The position numbers were made by a program, and so were the translations under genes. Source: an uncultured bacterium (GTDB taxonomy: Bacteria; Actinomycetota; Coriobacteriia; Coriobacteriales; Atopobiaceae). From it: a stretch of DNA of 64,000 nt. The stretch covers positions 1 through 64,000 of the forward strand of contig CAJMNO010000003.1 in assembly GCA_905214865.1 (NCBI GenBank), in the 5' to 3' direction. Every line of letters starts with the position of its first letter. Positions within the stretch are counted from its first letter, which is position 1. The notes beneath the pieces are model-generated. The model searched no databases, was not told the origin of the DNA, and was given only the letters and a program-made list of their open reading frames with translations. Below are positions 9,719-18,958 of the stretch, in pieces.

Positions 9719-9779
9719 CTGGCGAGGGGAGGAGTCTGGGCCGGCAGGCGGATTGCGGTGGGGCACCGTGCCCGCCGCT

Positions 9780-10106
9780 GCCAGAAAGTACGTCCCGCGT
9801 GTACACATGAGACAGGGTTCCTGACGCGGACCATCCTCGCTGGCGCGTTTCCCCTGGTAGCGGGGTATCAGGACTCCAATCCCCTCAGAAAGTCCCTCCC
9901 GTGTGTACACACGCTGCGGGGTTGTAGACACGGATGCCCCTCCAGACCCCCTTGATGCCAGATAACTCGTCCCGTGTGTACACATGGGACGAGGTTTCTG
10001 ACGCGAGCCCGTCTCGCTGGCGCGTTTCCCCTGGGCACAGGACATCGGAATCCCAAGCCCGTCAGAAGGTCCCTCCCGTGTGTACACATGGGACGAGATT
10101 TCCGAC
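9780..10106. repeat. Array 1A: four 46-bp palindromes, GTGTACAC core
   Basis: Four imperfect palindromes of 46 bp (9780-9825, 9884-9929, 9957-10002, 10061-10106) share the core GTGTACAC, inner arms CCCGYGTGTACACRYGGG and outer arms close to GTCAGAAA / TTTCTGAC. Core-to-core distances are 104, 73 and 104 bp, so units 1-2 and 3-4 form a composite repeated at exactly 177 bp. The 58-bp linkers within the pairs also match (CGCTGGCGCGTTTCCCCTGG). Open frames here are short and made of the repeat itself, so they are not genes. Function is unknown: protein-binding sites, REP-like elements or RNA hairpins are possible. Confidence 0.9.
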
Positions 10107-10417
10107 AAGGGACCATGCGGTTCCGGAACCCAGGGCGGCGGGGCGCGCGTAATCGCGAGCCACCCGCTGCGGGAGCCGAAGGACCGACACCCCCGATCAA
10201 GCGGTTTGCCTTCACGCAGCGCTCCTCGTTTCCCGCACCCCAAACCCTATTTCACGGGCCCCTCCGATAGACGCCCATCGGCCAGGCAAGCTGCAGGCCC
10301 CAACGTCGACGCAAAGGGAAGGCGCATCTCCATGGCCAAGCGCCCTGTGGATTGTGGCCGTTTCCCCTCCTTGAGTTCTTCGGAAAGGCATGGACTTGAT
10401 ATCAAGACTCGAACCAT
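10107..10417. other. Spacer between arrays 1A and 1B, no gene seen
   Basis: This 311-base stretch links the two palindrome families of array 1. I see no credible reading frame, RNA gene or clear terminator in it. Confidence 0.5.
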
Positions 10418-10837
10418 GGCAACGAATGGCCGATATGAGCGGCTTGCCCGATAGGCTTCCGTCCGGAGACAAGACCAATCTCAACATGTCCGCAGGTAGG
10501 GGATCCAGCCTTGAATCCGGGCAACGACAGGTGGCAACGGAAGCCTGATATGAGCACTCACATCGGGAGTTTGCTGCCAGGCTGACCACCGCCAGGGCCC
10601 GATTGGCAGCGGAATCCCGATATGAGTGCTCACTTCGGGAGTTTGCTGCCACGGGTCGTGAGGCAGACTCCTCGTCGCGACCCTCCAACTGGGGAAACGT
10701 CCTCCCGGCACGGTCCTTGAAGCCTGCCCCCTCTCGGGAAGCACTCACGCCGGGCGTTGGTTGCCATCGGGGCACCGCGGACGAGGCCGCTGGCAGCAAC
10801 CCGCTCGCGTGAGTGCTCATGCGAGGCCCCTGCTGCC
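10418..10837. repeat. Array 1B: five 46-bp palindromes, TGAGYRCTCA core
   Basis: Units are centred on cores at 10436, 10551, 10623, 10738 and 10810. Three are near-complete 46-bp palindromes (10533-10578, 10605-10650, 10792-10837) with outer arms GGCARC / GCTGCC and inner arms around CCCGATATGAG; the units at 10436 and 10738 are more degenerate. Core spacings alternate 115, 72, 115, 72 bp. The block ends with CCCCCTCTTTGAC at about 10928-10940, a tail also present at the end of arrays 2 and 3. The TerB-like gene begins 250 bases downstream. Confidence 0.85.
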
Positions 10838-11088
10838 ATAGTTGCCATTCCTTCTGGCCAAGAGGGGTTGCAGGGAAGATTGCAAATGTGGACGGCCCTT
10901 AGGCCGCGACCCTTGGAGACATTGCGTCCCCCTCTTTGACCTCCGAGGCTTCTCGATGTAACCGAGGCGTGGACCTCCAGCTCCCGATGCCAGCCACCTC
11001 CCCCGCATTCCTCGTACATGTGTTCCCCATGTCTCCACCTGCGGGTAGAATCGTGGTGTTGCGACAATTTGGCCCTCGGGGAGGTGGC

Positions 11089-13140
11089 ATGGCGGAGAAC
11101 GTTGGGAAGGTCAACATCGACGAGCTGGTCGACAGGATCATGAGGAAGTTCGAGGAGGCGGCCGCCTCATCCCAGCTGTCCTCGCACACCTACTCCGACC
11201 AGCCAATCCTACGGAAGGGGTCTGACTGGGCGAGGGATCGGGAGCGCTCGAGTGGGCACACGGGGCAAGGAGACAAGCCCGTCTCAACCGGCAAGGCCCA
11301 GATGGCGGAGCCCGACGGCAATCACTCCCGCGGGTCACGTGCGTCTCGCTCCTCTCGGATGCAGGGCCAATCCTCCGCCGACGCGCGGAAGTCACGCGCC
11401 GCGACCAAGAGGCGCGTGCTCACGGACGACTGGCTTGGGGACTACCAATCCGTCGGGAGCCTCGACGACGACCCGTGGGGCCGCCCCCTGGGATCCGGCA
11501 CCGGCCCGATGGCCAAGGTTGCGCCGGAGACAAAGCTTCCACCCACGCTGCAGCGCCTCCGCGAGCTCGAGGGCGCGCGCGACGAGGACGGAAGGCCCCT
11601 GCGCGGCGGTCCGCTCTTTGTGGCACAGGCCCGTCTCGCCCGTGACTTCGTGGACGACTGCCCCTACCAGGGAACGCTCCCCTATCGCTACCTCCCCACC
11701 TACCAGGTCGTGAGCGACCGCGAGCTCCGTGGCTACTTCACCTGGCGCGCCTTGTGGAGGAGTGGGGAGGCCAAGGATGCCCCCGCGACCTTCGCCATGC
11801 TCCTGTCCTACGAGCTGATCAACGGCGTGGGGTGCGAGCCGGGCGAGCCGGTGGTCCGCGAGCTCCAGCGCCTGCGCGAGGCCTGTCGCGCGATGGACCT
11901 TGCCGGGAGGGGACCGAGCGTCACGCTGGACGTGAGCCACTGGATCCGCGACTACGTGATGGTCCACCGCCTTGACCCACGGCTCGCCACCACGGAGGAG
12001 GAGCGCCGCTTTGGCCACGCCGTCCGCGTGCTGCGCGATGCCGAGGGATCGGTGCTGTGCCGCGAGGGCGTCAACGGGCGCAAGCCCTCGGATGCCCCCA
12101 AGGCCCCGTCGGACCAGGACCTGTGGGATGCCATGGGCACCCTCTCGAGCACCGACCCGGGGCGCTCCCCGTTCCTGCGCGAGCATCGGGGGCAGGCCGC
12201 ACGCGTTGGCGCCGGCGTGTTTCGTCGCATGGCGCTCCACTGCGGCAAGAGGCGCAAGGTGGGGTTTGTGGACGGCATGCTGGGGTTCACGATGAGCACC
12301 ACCTACATGCCTCTGGTCGGGGTCCCGCTGGAGAAGCCTCCCACCCTCGAGGGCGGCGACATGCGCCTGACCGAGGCTGACGTGGTCACCTGCCGCTTCA
12401 ACCGCTGGGTCATGCGTCGCTCCTACGAGCTGCAGGGCAAGAGCCGCGACCTCGGCAGGATCGTCCATGGCGTCGACTGCGCCATGCGCGTGGCCTGGGA
12501 GTACCCACGCCAGCTCAAGCCGCGCACGCTCCCCCGCTACCTCCAGACGATGATCGACCGCGAGGTGCAGGCGGAGCTCGAGCGCACGCGCGAGGAGGAG
12601 CGCCACCGGTTCACGGTGGACCTCTCCAAGCTGGGAAGCATCCGCTCTGCCGCGGCTACCACGCGCGAGGCGCTGCTGGTGGACGAGGAGCGCGAGGGCT
12701 ACGTCCCCGGCGCGGAGACCACGGGCGACTGGGCGCAGCCCGTCTCGCCCGCTCCCGCGGCAGGGAACGAGCACACCCCGTCGCGGGAGGGAACGCAGGG
12801 GGGCGAGAGGGACGCGGCCCCCGCGTTGGCAACCGTCTCGCCCGGGCAGCCAGCCCCCGTGGCCCCGCAACCCGCCACCGGCGCGGCAGCCACGGGCGCC
12901 GCCGGGGAGACGGCACCGTACGGGCTCGACCCCCTGGAGCTTGCCCTGGTGCGCGCCCTCCTGGACGGCAAGCCGGCACCGCCGGCGCCGCCCGGCTCTC
13001 CCAGCGTGGAGATGCTGGTGGACTCCGCCAACGAGAAGCTGTTTGACCTGGAGGGCGACACCGTCCTGGAGTTTGGCGACGACGGCCCCCACGTGATCGA
13101 GGACTACGAGGAAGACCTGAGAGGAACCCTGGAGCAATGA
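11089..13140 (+). CDS. TerB_N/TerB_C-domain protein
   Basis: A 683-residue soluble protein and the first gene of a three-gene cassette. Residues 1-150 are polar and low in complexity. A TerB_N-type domain follows from about residue 175 (FVAQARLARDFVDDCPYQGTLPYRYLPTYQVVSDRELRGYFTWRALWR). The C-terminal part, after an Ala/Pro-rich linker near 545-610, ends in a TerB_C-like segment (GLDPLELALVRALLDGK, VEMLVDSANEKLFDLEGDTVLEFGDDGPHVIEDYEEDL). The ATG at 11089 follows GGGGAGG; longer frames upstream lack a ribosome site. The stop overlaps the next start as ATGA. TerB-type domains occur in tellurite/stress and phage-related gene clusters; the exact role here is unknown. Confidence 0.85.
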   Translation: MAENVGKVNIDELVDRIMRKFEEAAASSQLSSHTYSDQPILRKGSDWARDRERSSGHTGQGDKPVSTGKAQMAEPDGNHSRGSRASRSSRMQGQSSADARKSRAATKRRVLTDDWLGDYQSVGSLDDDPWGRPLGSGTGPMAKVAPETKLPPTLQRLRELEGARDEDGRPLRGGPLFVAQARLARDFVDDCPYQGTLPYRYLPTYQVVSDRELRGYFTWRALWRSGEAKDAPATFAMLLSYELINGVGCEPGEPVVRELQRLREACRAMDLAGRGPSVTLDVSHWIRDYVMVHRLDPRLATTEEERRFGHAVRVLRDAEGSVLCREGVNGRKPSDAPKAPSDQDLWDAMGTLSSTDPGRSPFLREHRGQAARVGAGVFRRMALHCGKRRKVGFVDGMLGFTMSTTYMPLVGVPLEKPPTLEGGDMRLTEADVVTCRFNRWVMRRSYELQGKSRDLGRIVHGVDCAMRVAWEYPRQLKPRTLPRYLQTMIDREVQAELERTREEERHRFTVDLSKLGSIRSAAATTREALLVDEEREGYVPGAETTGDWAQPVSPAPAAGNEHTPSREGTQGGERDAAPALATVSPGQPAPVAPQPATGAAATGAAGETAPYGLDPLELALVRALLDGKPAPPAPPGSPSVEMLVDSANEKLFDLEGDTVLEFGDDGPHVIEDYEEDLRGTLEQ

Positions 13141-14519
13141 CGCAGCAAGCAAACGCATCGGCAGCCGGCGGACAGGCGGGACAGCCCCCGCGCGTCCCCA
13201 AGCGCATCGCCGCGGTCATCATCAACTCCCTGAAGGGCGGCGTCGTGCCGCGCGTGGGGCTTCCGTACATCACGGTGGGGCGCGAGCGCGAAATCCAGGC
13301 GCTTCTCCACGACCTCGACCTGGTGGCCGACGGCGGGGCGAGCTTCCGCTTTTTGGTGGGGCGCTATGGCAGCGGCAAGAGCTTTCTGCTGCAGACCATC
13401 CGCAACCACGCCATGGGCAGCGGCTTTGTGGTGTGCGACGCCGACCTGAGCCCCGAGAGGCGCCTCCAGGGCGGCAACGGCCAGGGCCTGGCGACCTACC
13501 GCGAGCTCGTGCGCAACATGAGCACGCGGACCCGCCCCGAGGGCGGCGCCCTCAACCTGGTGCTTGACCGCTGGGTGTCGAACATGCAGGCCCAGGTGAC
13601 CCTGGAGAGGGGCCTCCAGCCGCAGGACCCAGGCTTCTCCGATGCCATGGACGCCGCCATAGTCCAGACCATGCGCTCCCTGCAGGAGCTGGTGCACGGC
13701 TACGACTTTGCCCGTCTCCTCACCATGTACTGGCACGCGCACGTGGAGGGCGACGACGACACCAAGGCCAAGGTCACCAAGTGGTTCCGCGGCGAGTACC
13801 GCAACAAGACCGAGGCGCGCCAGGAGCTGGGCGTGAGCATCGTGATCGGCGACGACGACTGGTACGACTACCTCAAGCTCTTTGCGACCTTCCTGGTGGG
13901 CGCGGGCTACAAGGGGCTGCTGGTGCTGGTGGACGAGCTGGTCAACCTGTACAAGATCCCCAACGCCGTCAGCCGCCAGTACAACTACGAGAAGATCCTG
14001 ACCATGTACAACGACACGCTCCAGGGCAAGGCGCACCACCTGGGCATCGTGATGGGCGGGACGCCGCAGTCCATCGAGGACCGCAGGCGCGGCCTGTACT
14101 CGTACGAGGCGCTGCGCAGCCGCCTGACGCAGGGGCGCTTTGCCCAGGACGGGCTGGTTGACCTGCTGGCGCCGGTCATCCACCTGCAGCCCCTAACGCA
14201 CGAGGAGCTGCTGGTGCTGGTGGAGAAGCTCGCGGACATCCACGCCGGGCTCTTTGGCTACGAGCGCACCATCACGCAGGACGAGCTGGTGGGCTTCCTC
14301 CAGGCCGAGTTCGGGCGCGTGGGCGCGGACTCCCACCTGACGCCGCGCGAGGTCATCAGGGACTTTGTTGAGATGCTCGACATCCTGTGCCAGAACCCCT
14401 CCCTCAAGGTGGGCGACCTGCTGCAGGGCGAGCTCCTCTCGTCCCCCGTGACCACGCGCGCCCAGGAGGGCGACGGCTCGGCGGGGGCTAGCGACGAGTT
14501 CAGCGAGTTCCAGATCTAG
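13137..14519 (+). CDS. BrxD-like ATP-binding protein (DUF2791-type P-loop)
   Basis: A 460-residue ATPase. Walker A is GRYGSGKS (75-82) and Walker B is GLLVLVDELVNLY (about 258-270). The preceding VGREREIQALLHDL and the GGAS-FRFLVG strand are typical of the DUF2791/BrxD family, where BrxD is an accessory ATPase of type 2 BREX phage defence. The C-terminal part (LTHEELLVLVEKLADIHAGLFGYE, LTPREVIRDFVEMLDILCQNP) matches the lid and helical end of that family. It overlaps the TerB-like gene by 4 bases, and the helicase gene follows after 9 bases. No BrxC, PglX or PglZ partner lies in the window. Confidence 0.88.
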   Translation: MTQQANASAAGGQAGQPPRVPKRIAAVIINSLKGGVVPRVGLPYITVGREREIQALLHDLDLVADGGASFRFLVGRYGSGKSFLLQTIRNHAMGSGFVVCDADLSPERRLQGGNGQGLATYRELVRNMSTRTRPEGGALNLVLDRWVSNMQAQVTLERGLQPQDPGFSDAMDAAIVQTMRSLQELVHGYDFARLLTMYWHAHVEGDDDTKAKVTKWFRGEYRNKTEARQELGVSIVIGDDDWYDYLKLFATFLVGAGYKGLLVLVDELVNLYKIPNAVSRQYNYEKILTMYNDTLQGKAHHLGIVMGGTPQSIEDRRRGLYSYEALRSRLTQGRFAQDGLVDLLAPVIHLQPLTHEELLVLVEKLADIHAGLFGYERTITQDELVGFLQAEFGRVGADSHLTPREVIRDFVEMLDILCQNPSLKVGDLLQGELLSSPVTTRAQEGDGSAGASDEFSEFQI

Positions 14520-14528
14520 GCGGCGGGC

Positions 14529-16976
14529 ATGGACGTCTTTGACCGATACGCGCCCTTCATCCAGGACTACATCTACGACCACGACTGGCAGAGCCTGCGC
14601 GCGGTGCAGGTGGCCGCGGCGGACGCCATCTTCAACACCGACCAGAACGTGCTTCTCACCGCATCCACGGCGTCGGGCAAGACCGAGGCGGCCTTCTTCC
14701 CCATCCTCACCGAGCTGTGGGAGGACCCTCCCGCCTCGGTGGGCTGCATCTACATCGGCCCCCTGAAGGCCCTGATCAACGACCAGTTCATACGCCTGGA
14801 GGACCTGTGCGCACAGGCCGACATCCCCGTGTGGCACTGGCACGGTGACGTGTCGCGCTCGCACAAGGCAAAGATGATGAAGCACCCGTCGGGCATCCTG
14901 CAGATCACCCCCGAGTCGCTGGAGGCAATGCTCCTGCACCGCCACAACGCCATCCCGCGCATCTTTGGCGACCTGCGCTACGTGGTGATAGACGAGGTCC
15001 ACTCGCTGCTGCGGGGCGACCGCGGCGACCAGACGCTCTGCTGCATCGAGCGCATCTCGCGCCTGGCGGGCGTCAATCCCAGGCGGATCGGCCTCTCGGC
15101 CACCATCGGCGAGCCCGAGGCCACGGGCGCGTACCTCTCCGCCGGAACGGGACGCGGCTGCGTGATCCCGCGGCTCGAGGCCCCCAAGGAGCGCTGGCGG
15201 CTGTCGATGGAGCACTTCTACGTGAGCGGGCCCCAGGCGCCCGAGCGCGGCGAGGACGGCGTGGGCGGCGCATCCGTCCCCAGGGGAGAGGAGCCCGACT
15301 ACGAGGTCCCCACCACTCCCGCCGGCGACCAGGCGATCCCCGCCCGGGGCGAGGTGGCCGAGGATGCCGACGGGACGGGTGGCGAGGTCGGGGGGCGCGC
15401 ACCTCTCCCCTACCCCGACCAACCGGCCCCCGAGCCATTGAGCGACCGTGCGCCGGTCTTTGCCGACCCGGGGCTTGCCTACGTGTTTGAGCACACCAGG
15501 GGCCGCAAGTGCCTGGTGTTTGCCAACTCGCGCGAGGAGTGCGAGGAGGTGACCACCACGCTGCGACAGTACTGCGAGGCGGTGGGCGAGCCGGACCGCT
15601 TCCTGATACACCACGGCAACCTCTCGGCGAGCTTTAGGCAGTCGGCCGAGGAGCTGATGCGCGACGAGGACACCAACCTCACCACCGTGACGACCTCGAC
15701 CCTGGAGCTTGGGATCGACATCGGTCGACTTGAGCGGGCCTTTCAGATAGACGCCCCGTTCACGGTGAGCTCGTTTCTGCAGCGCATGGGGCGCACGGGA
15801 CGGCGCGGCCAGCCGAGCGAGATGTGGTTCCTCATGCGGGAGGACGAACCGGAGTCGCGCGCCCTGCTCCCCGAGACCATCCCGTGGAAGCTGCTGCAGG
15901 GAATCGCGCTGGTCCAGCTATACCTGGAGGACCGCTGGGTGGAGCCCCCGCGCCTGAACGGCCTCCCCTACAGCCTGTTGTACCACCAGACCATGGCCAC
16001 GCTCGCCTCGTCCGGCGAGCTCTCGCCCTCCGAGCTCGCGCGGCGCGTGCTCACGCTGACGCCGTTCCACCGCGTAAGCGCCGACGACTACCGGGTGCTG
16101 CTGCGACACCTGCTGGACATCGACCACATCCAGCGGACCGAGTCGGGCGGGCTCATCGTGGGGCTCGCGGGCGAGCGGGTGACCAACAACTTCCGCTTTT
16201 ACGCGGTGTTCTCGGAGGACGAGGAGTTTACCGTGCGCAGCGAGTCGCAGGAGCTGGGGACCATCGTGCAGCCGCCCCCCGTGGGCGAGCGCATAGCCAT
16301 CGCCGGCGCCGTGTGGGTGGTGGAGGAGATTGACTACAAGCGCCACCTCATCGAGTGCTCGCAGGTGAAGGGCAAGGTCCCCGCGTACTTTGGCATGTGC
16401 GCGGGCGACGTGGACACGCACGTGCTGCGGCGCATGAGGCAGGCGCTGCGCGAGGACGCCATGTACCCCTACCTGCGAAGGAACGCCCGGGCGCGTCTGT
16501 CGCAGGCGCGGCACGTGGCACGCAACGCCCACGTGACCGACCAGCCCCTGGTGTGCCTGGGCGGCACGTCGTGGTGCCTGTTCCCCTGGCTGGGCAGCTA
16601 CGCCTTCCTGGCGCTGGAGCGCTTTCTCAAGATCAGGTGCGCGGCGGAGCTGGGCATGAAGGGGCTGGACTCCTCGCGTCCGTACTTCATGCAGTTCACC
16701 ATGCGGGCCGACGCCCAGACGTTCTACGACGTGGTGCAGGAGGAGGCAGCACGCCCCATCGACCCCATGGAGCTGGTGTACCCGGGCGAGGTGCCGCGCT
16801 TTGACAAGTACGACGAGTTCGTTCCCGACGAGCTGGTGCGCAAGGGCTTTGCCTACGGGGTGCTGGACGTGGACGGCATGCTGGAGGCCATCCGCTCGTG
16901 GCCGGGCACGCCGGTGCGTCCGATCGGCAGCGGCCTAGGCAGGTCGCTGGGGGATGGGGATGGGCTTCTCCCCTAG
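14529..16976 (+). CDS. DEVH-box helicase, BrxHI/Lhr-like
   Basis: An 815-residue superfamily 2 helicase. Walker A is TASTASGKT (44-52), the DEVH box is at 155-158, motif III is SAT near 188-190, motif IV region LVFANSREECEEV follows a poorly conserved acidic insert (about 235-310), motif V is TSTLELGIDIG and motif VI is QRMGRTGRRG near 418-427. The long C-terminal part resembles the Lhr-type winged-helix and beta-bundle extension, as in BrxHI of type 2 BREX. It is the third gene of the cassette, presumably acting on DNA or RNA with the ATPase and TerB-like protein. The three genes are one transcription unit by spacing. Confidence 0.9.
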   Translation: MDVFDRYAPFIQDYIYDHDWQSLRAVQVAAADAIFNTDQNVLLTASTASGKTEAAFFPILTELWEDPPASVGCIYIGPLKALINDQFIRLEDLCAQADIPVWHWHGDVSRSHKAKMMKHPSGILQITPESLEAMLLHRHNAIPRIFGDLRYVVIDEVHSLLRGDRGDQTLCCIERISRLAGVNPRRIGLSATIGEPEATGAYLSAGTGRGCVIPRLEAPKERWRLSMEHFYVSGPQAPERGEDGVGGASVPRGEEPDYEVPTTPAGDQAIPARGEVAEDADGTGGEVGGRAPLPYPDQPAPEPLSDRAPVFADPGLAYVFEHTRGRKCLVFANSREECEEVTTTLRQYCEAVGEPDRFLIHHGNLSASFRQSAEELMRDEDTNLTTVTTSTLELGIDIGRLERAFQIDAPFTVSSFLQRMGRTGRRGQPSEMWFLMREDEPESRALLPETIPWKLLQGIALVQLYLEDRWVEPPRLNGLPYSLLYHQTMATLASSGELSPSELARRVLTLTPFHRVSADDYRVLLRHLLDIDHIQRTESGGLIVGLAGERVTNNFRFYAVFSEDEEFTVRSESQELGTIVQPPPVGERIAIAGAVWVVEEIDYKRHLIECSQVKGKVPAYFGMCAGDVDTHVLRRMRQALREDAMYPYLRRNARARLSQARHVARNAHVTDQPLVCLGGTSWCLFPWLGSYAFLALERFLKIRCAAELGMKGLDSSRPYFMQFTMRADAQTFYDVVQEEAARPIDPMELVYPGEVPRFDKYDEFVPDELVRKGFAYGVLDVDGMLEAIRSWPGTPVRPIGSGLGRSLGDGDGLLP

Positions 16977-17024
16977 GGAGACGATGGCTGGGCCGTGGTC
17001 TCGGCGACCCCTCGCGGGGAGGGT

Positions 17025-17184
17025 GCTGAGAAAAGTCGAGTTGTGGCAATCCGAGACGGTTTTCCGCTGAGAAAAGTCGAGTAATGGCAGCGAACGAGCC
17101 TCCGAAGGGCCTCCCCGACTGCCAATACCCCCATTCTCCAGGCGGAATCGGCTTTCAGATTGCCATGACTCGACTTTTCTCAGC
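17025..17184. repeat. Inverted repeat family GCTGAGAAAAGTCGAG
   Basis: Three copies of a 24-bp element lie between two convergent genes: 17025-17048 and 17066-17089 on the plus strand, and 17161-17184 inverted. The second and third differ at one base of 24. Homology between the first and third continues into the adjoining GGCAATC. There is no T tract, so this is not a standard terminator. It is not related by sequence to the array 1 palindromes. Confidence 0.85.
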
Positions 17185-17267
17185 ACCCCATGCACGGGCC
17201 CGCTCGCCAACCGCCACAGGTGGCGCCCCCGAGCAGCCGTCGCCCCACGTCGCACCCCACGGTGTGC

Positions 17268-18452
17268 CTACGAGTTCACGAACCTCCGCGCGACGGTACC
17301 CACAAGTCGATGGAGCGGGGGCCTGAGGTCACGGTCCGCCTCCACGATCGCCTCCCTCACGGGAATGTGCTGCGGGCACAGGCGCTCGCACCGTCCGCAC
17401 CCCAGGCACGCTCTGGCGAACGCGGGATGGTCGCGCAACTCCACCGTCTGGTAGTACTGGTGGCGTCCGCGCGACTTCCCCTCCAGGTACATGCTGTTCC
17501 ACGCCGAGAAGAGCGCTGGGATGTCAATCCCCGCCGGGCACGGCTGGCAGTAGCGGCACCCGGTGCAGCCCACCTTGGTGGACGCGGCGATGAGCTCCCT
17601 CACGCGCGCCACGAGCTCGCGCTCCGGCTCGCCGAACTCCCCCGCGCGCACGGAGCTCGCGACGCGGCAGTTCTCCTCCACCATCTGCAGCGAGTTCATG
17701 CCGCTGAGGACGCAGGTGACCTGGGGCTGGTCCCACAGCCACCGCAGCGCCAGCTCCGCCGGGCCCCACCCGTGCGGGTCCTCGGCGATGAGCCGCTTGG
17801 CCTTGCGCGGAAGCCCGTCCACCAGGTTGCCACCCCTCAGGGGCTCCATGATGATGACGGGGATGCCCCGATCAGCAGCGGCCATCAGGCCCTCCCGGCC
17901 CGCCTGGGTGTGCTCGTCCACGTAGTTGTACTGAATCTGGCAGAAGTCCCAGTCGTAGGCGTCCAGCACACGCAGGAACATGTCGCTGCTCCCATGGAAC
18001 GAGAAGCCCACGTTGCGGATCTGCCCGGCGGCGCGGCGGCGCTCGATCCAGCCCTCGATCCCCAGCTGGCACAGGCGCTCCCACGAGGCGACGTCGGTGA
18101 GCATGTGCATGAGGTAGTAGTCGATGCGGTCGGTGCGCAGGCGCGACAGCTCCTCGTCCAGGTAGCGGTCCGCCGCGGACGTGCTCCTCACCAGGTACTG
18201 CGGGAGCTTGGTGGCGATGTTGACCGAGTCGCGGCAGCCGTTGCGACTGAGCACCTGCCCCAGGCACGCCTCGCTCCCGGGGTACACGTAGGCGGTGTCC
18301 AGGTAGTTCACGCCCAGCTCGATGGCGCGCATGAGCTGCTCCTCGGCACGGGGCACGTCGATGCCGCCGCCCGACCTCGCAAATCGCATGCACCCAAAGC
18401 CCAGGAGCGAGATGGGGTTCCCGCTTCGGTCGGGACGATGGCCCATGCCCAT
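17268..18452 (-). CDS. Aldo/keto reductase with C-terminal 4Fe-4S ferredoxin domain
   Basis: A 394-residue predicted oxidoreductase. The N-terminal TIM-barrel of the aldo/keto reductase family has the catalytic set DTAYVY (Asp, Tyr), ATKLP (Lys) and YYLMHML (His). The C-terminal 100 residues carry two cluster motifs, CTGCRYCQPCP and CLGCGRCERLCP, implying electron exchange with a ferredoxin-like partner. The ATG at 18452 follows GGGGAG at good spacing; the reading frame extends much further upstream but that part is shadow. The substrate is unknown. Such Fe-S aldo/keto reductases are common in strict anaerobes. It is convergent with the helicase cassette. Confidence 0.9.
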   Translation of the reverse strand: MGMGHRPDRSGNPISLLGFGCMRFARSGGGIDVPRAEEQLMRAIELGVNYLDTAYVYPGSEACLGQVLSRNGCRDSVNIATKLPQYLVRSTSAADRYLDEELSRLRTDRIDYYLMHMLTDVASWERLCQLGIEGWIERRRAAGQIRNVGFSFHGSSDMFLRVLDAYDWDFCQIQYNYVDEHTQAGREGLMAAADRGIPVIIMEPLRGGNLVDGLPRKAKRLIAEDPHGWGPAELALRWLWDQPQVTCVLSGMNSLQMVEENCRVASSVRAGEFGEPERELVARVRELIAASTKVGCTGCRYCQPCPAGIDIPALFSAWNSMYLEGKSRGRHQYYQTVELRDHPAFARACLGCGRCERLCPQHIPVREAIVEADRDLRPPLHRLVGTVARRFVNS

Positions 18453-18629
18453 GGTGACTCCCCTCTCGCTCGACCGCCGGGCGCATCGGAGGGTAGCGCG
18501 GTACGACACGGCGTCACCTCTCCCCTGCGCATGGCACCCAAGTGTAGCAACGCGGACGCAGCAGGCGCACGACGATCCCGCCGCGCCGCCTGGGGTACAA
18601 CTACGAGGACGCAAGGAGAGGGGGGAGCG

Positions 18630-18890
18630 ATGCCCAGGAGCGTGCTGATCAAGGACACCACGCGCGAGGAGCGCATGCAGATTGTGAACAAGGGGCTCTC
18701 GTTCTGCGACGACTCCAGCTGCGAGAACTGCAGCGGGTGCAGCATGGGGGTGGGCTCCATCGAGGCCATGTACCGGCCCTACATCGACGGCAAGCTCGAG
18801 CTGAGCGAGGTCAACATGCTCCACGCCGCCACCCGCTACATGCTGGGCGGGGGCCACGACGTGGACCGGTCCGGAGGCGACCGGGGCTAG
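18630..18890 (+). CDS. Small cysteine-containing protein, unknown function
   Basis: An 86-residue protein beginning MPRSVLIKDTTREERMQIVNKGLSFCDDSSCENC, with a cluster of four cysteines in FCDDSSCENCSGCSMG (residues about 25-38) that could bind a metal or cluster. The segment YRPYIDGKLELSEVN follows. AGGAGAGGGGGGAG precedes the ATG at 18630. Base use is like its neighbours and the frame is well conserved in character, so I take it as a real gene. No function can be assigned. Confidence 0.7.
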   Translation: MPRSVLIKDTTREERMQIVNKGLSFCDDSSCENCSGCSMGVGSIEAMYRPYIDGKLELSEVNMLHAATRYMLGGGHDVDRSGGDRG

Positions 18891-18907
18891 GGCCGACGGC
18901 AGCGGTT

Positions 18908-18936
18908 GGGGGAGAGGAGCGCGGCCCCTCTCCCCC
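18908..18936. terminator. Hairpin between convergent genes
   Basis: GGGGGAGAGG pairs with CCTCTCCCCC between the convergent small cysteine gene and the PPK2 gene. The stem is strong but no T tract follows on either strand, so a bidirectional terminator role is only likely by position. Confidence 0.4.
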
Positions 18937-18958
18937 GGCTCATCCCCCTGGCCGTGCG

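Noticed and set aside
9974..10270. Open frames inside palindrome array 1 (also 43853-44971 and 50279-50548)
   Set aside because: They consist of repeat sequence read as protein (recurring CTHGTRF- or VYTRDA-type strings), lack ribosome sites and appear in several frames at once.
11089..16976. Complete BREX system
   Set aside because: Only BrxD- and BrxHI-like proteins are present; methylase, PglZ, BrxC/PglY and PglW genes are missing from the window.
17025..17184. Inverted repeat as a bidirectional terminator
   Set aside because: Arms are separated by 71 bases and no T tract follows; it behaves more like the other intergenic repeat families.
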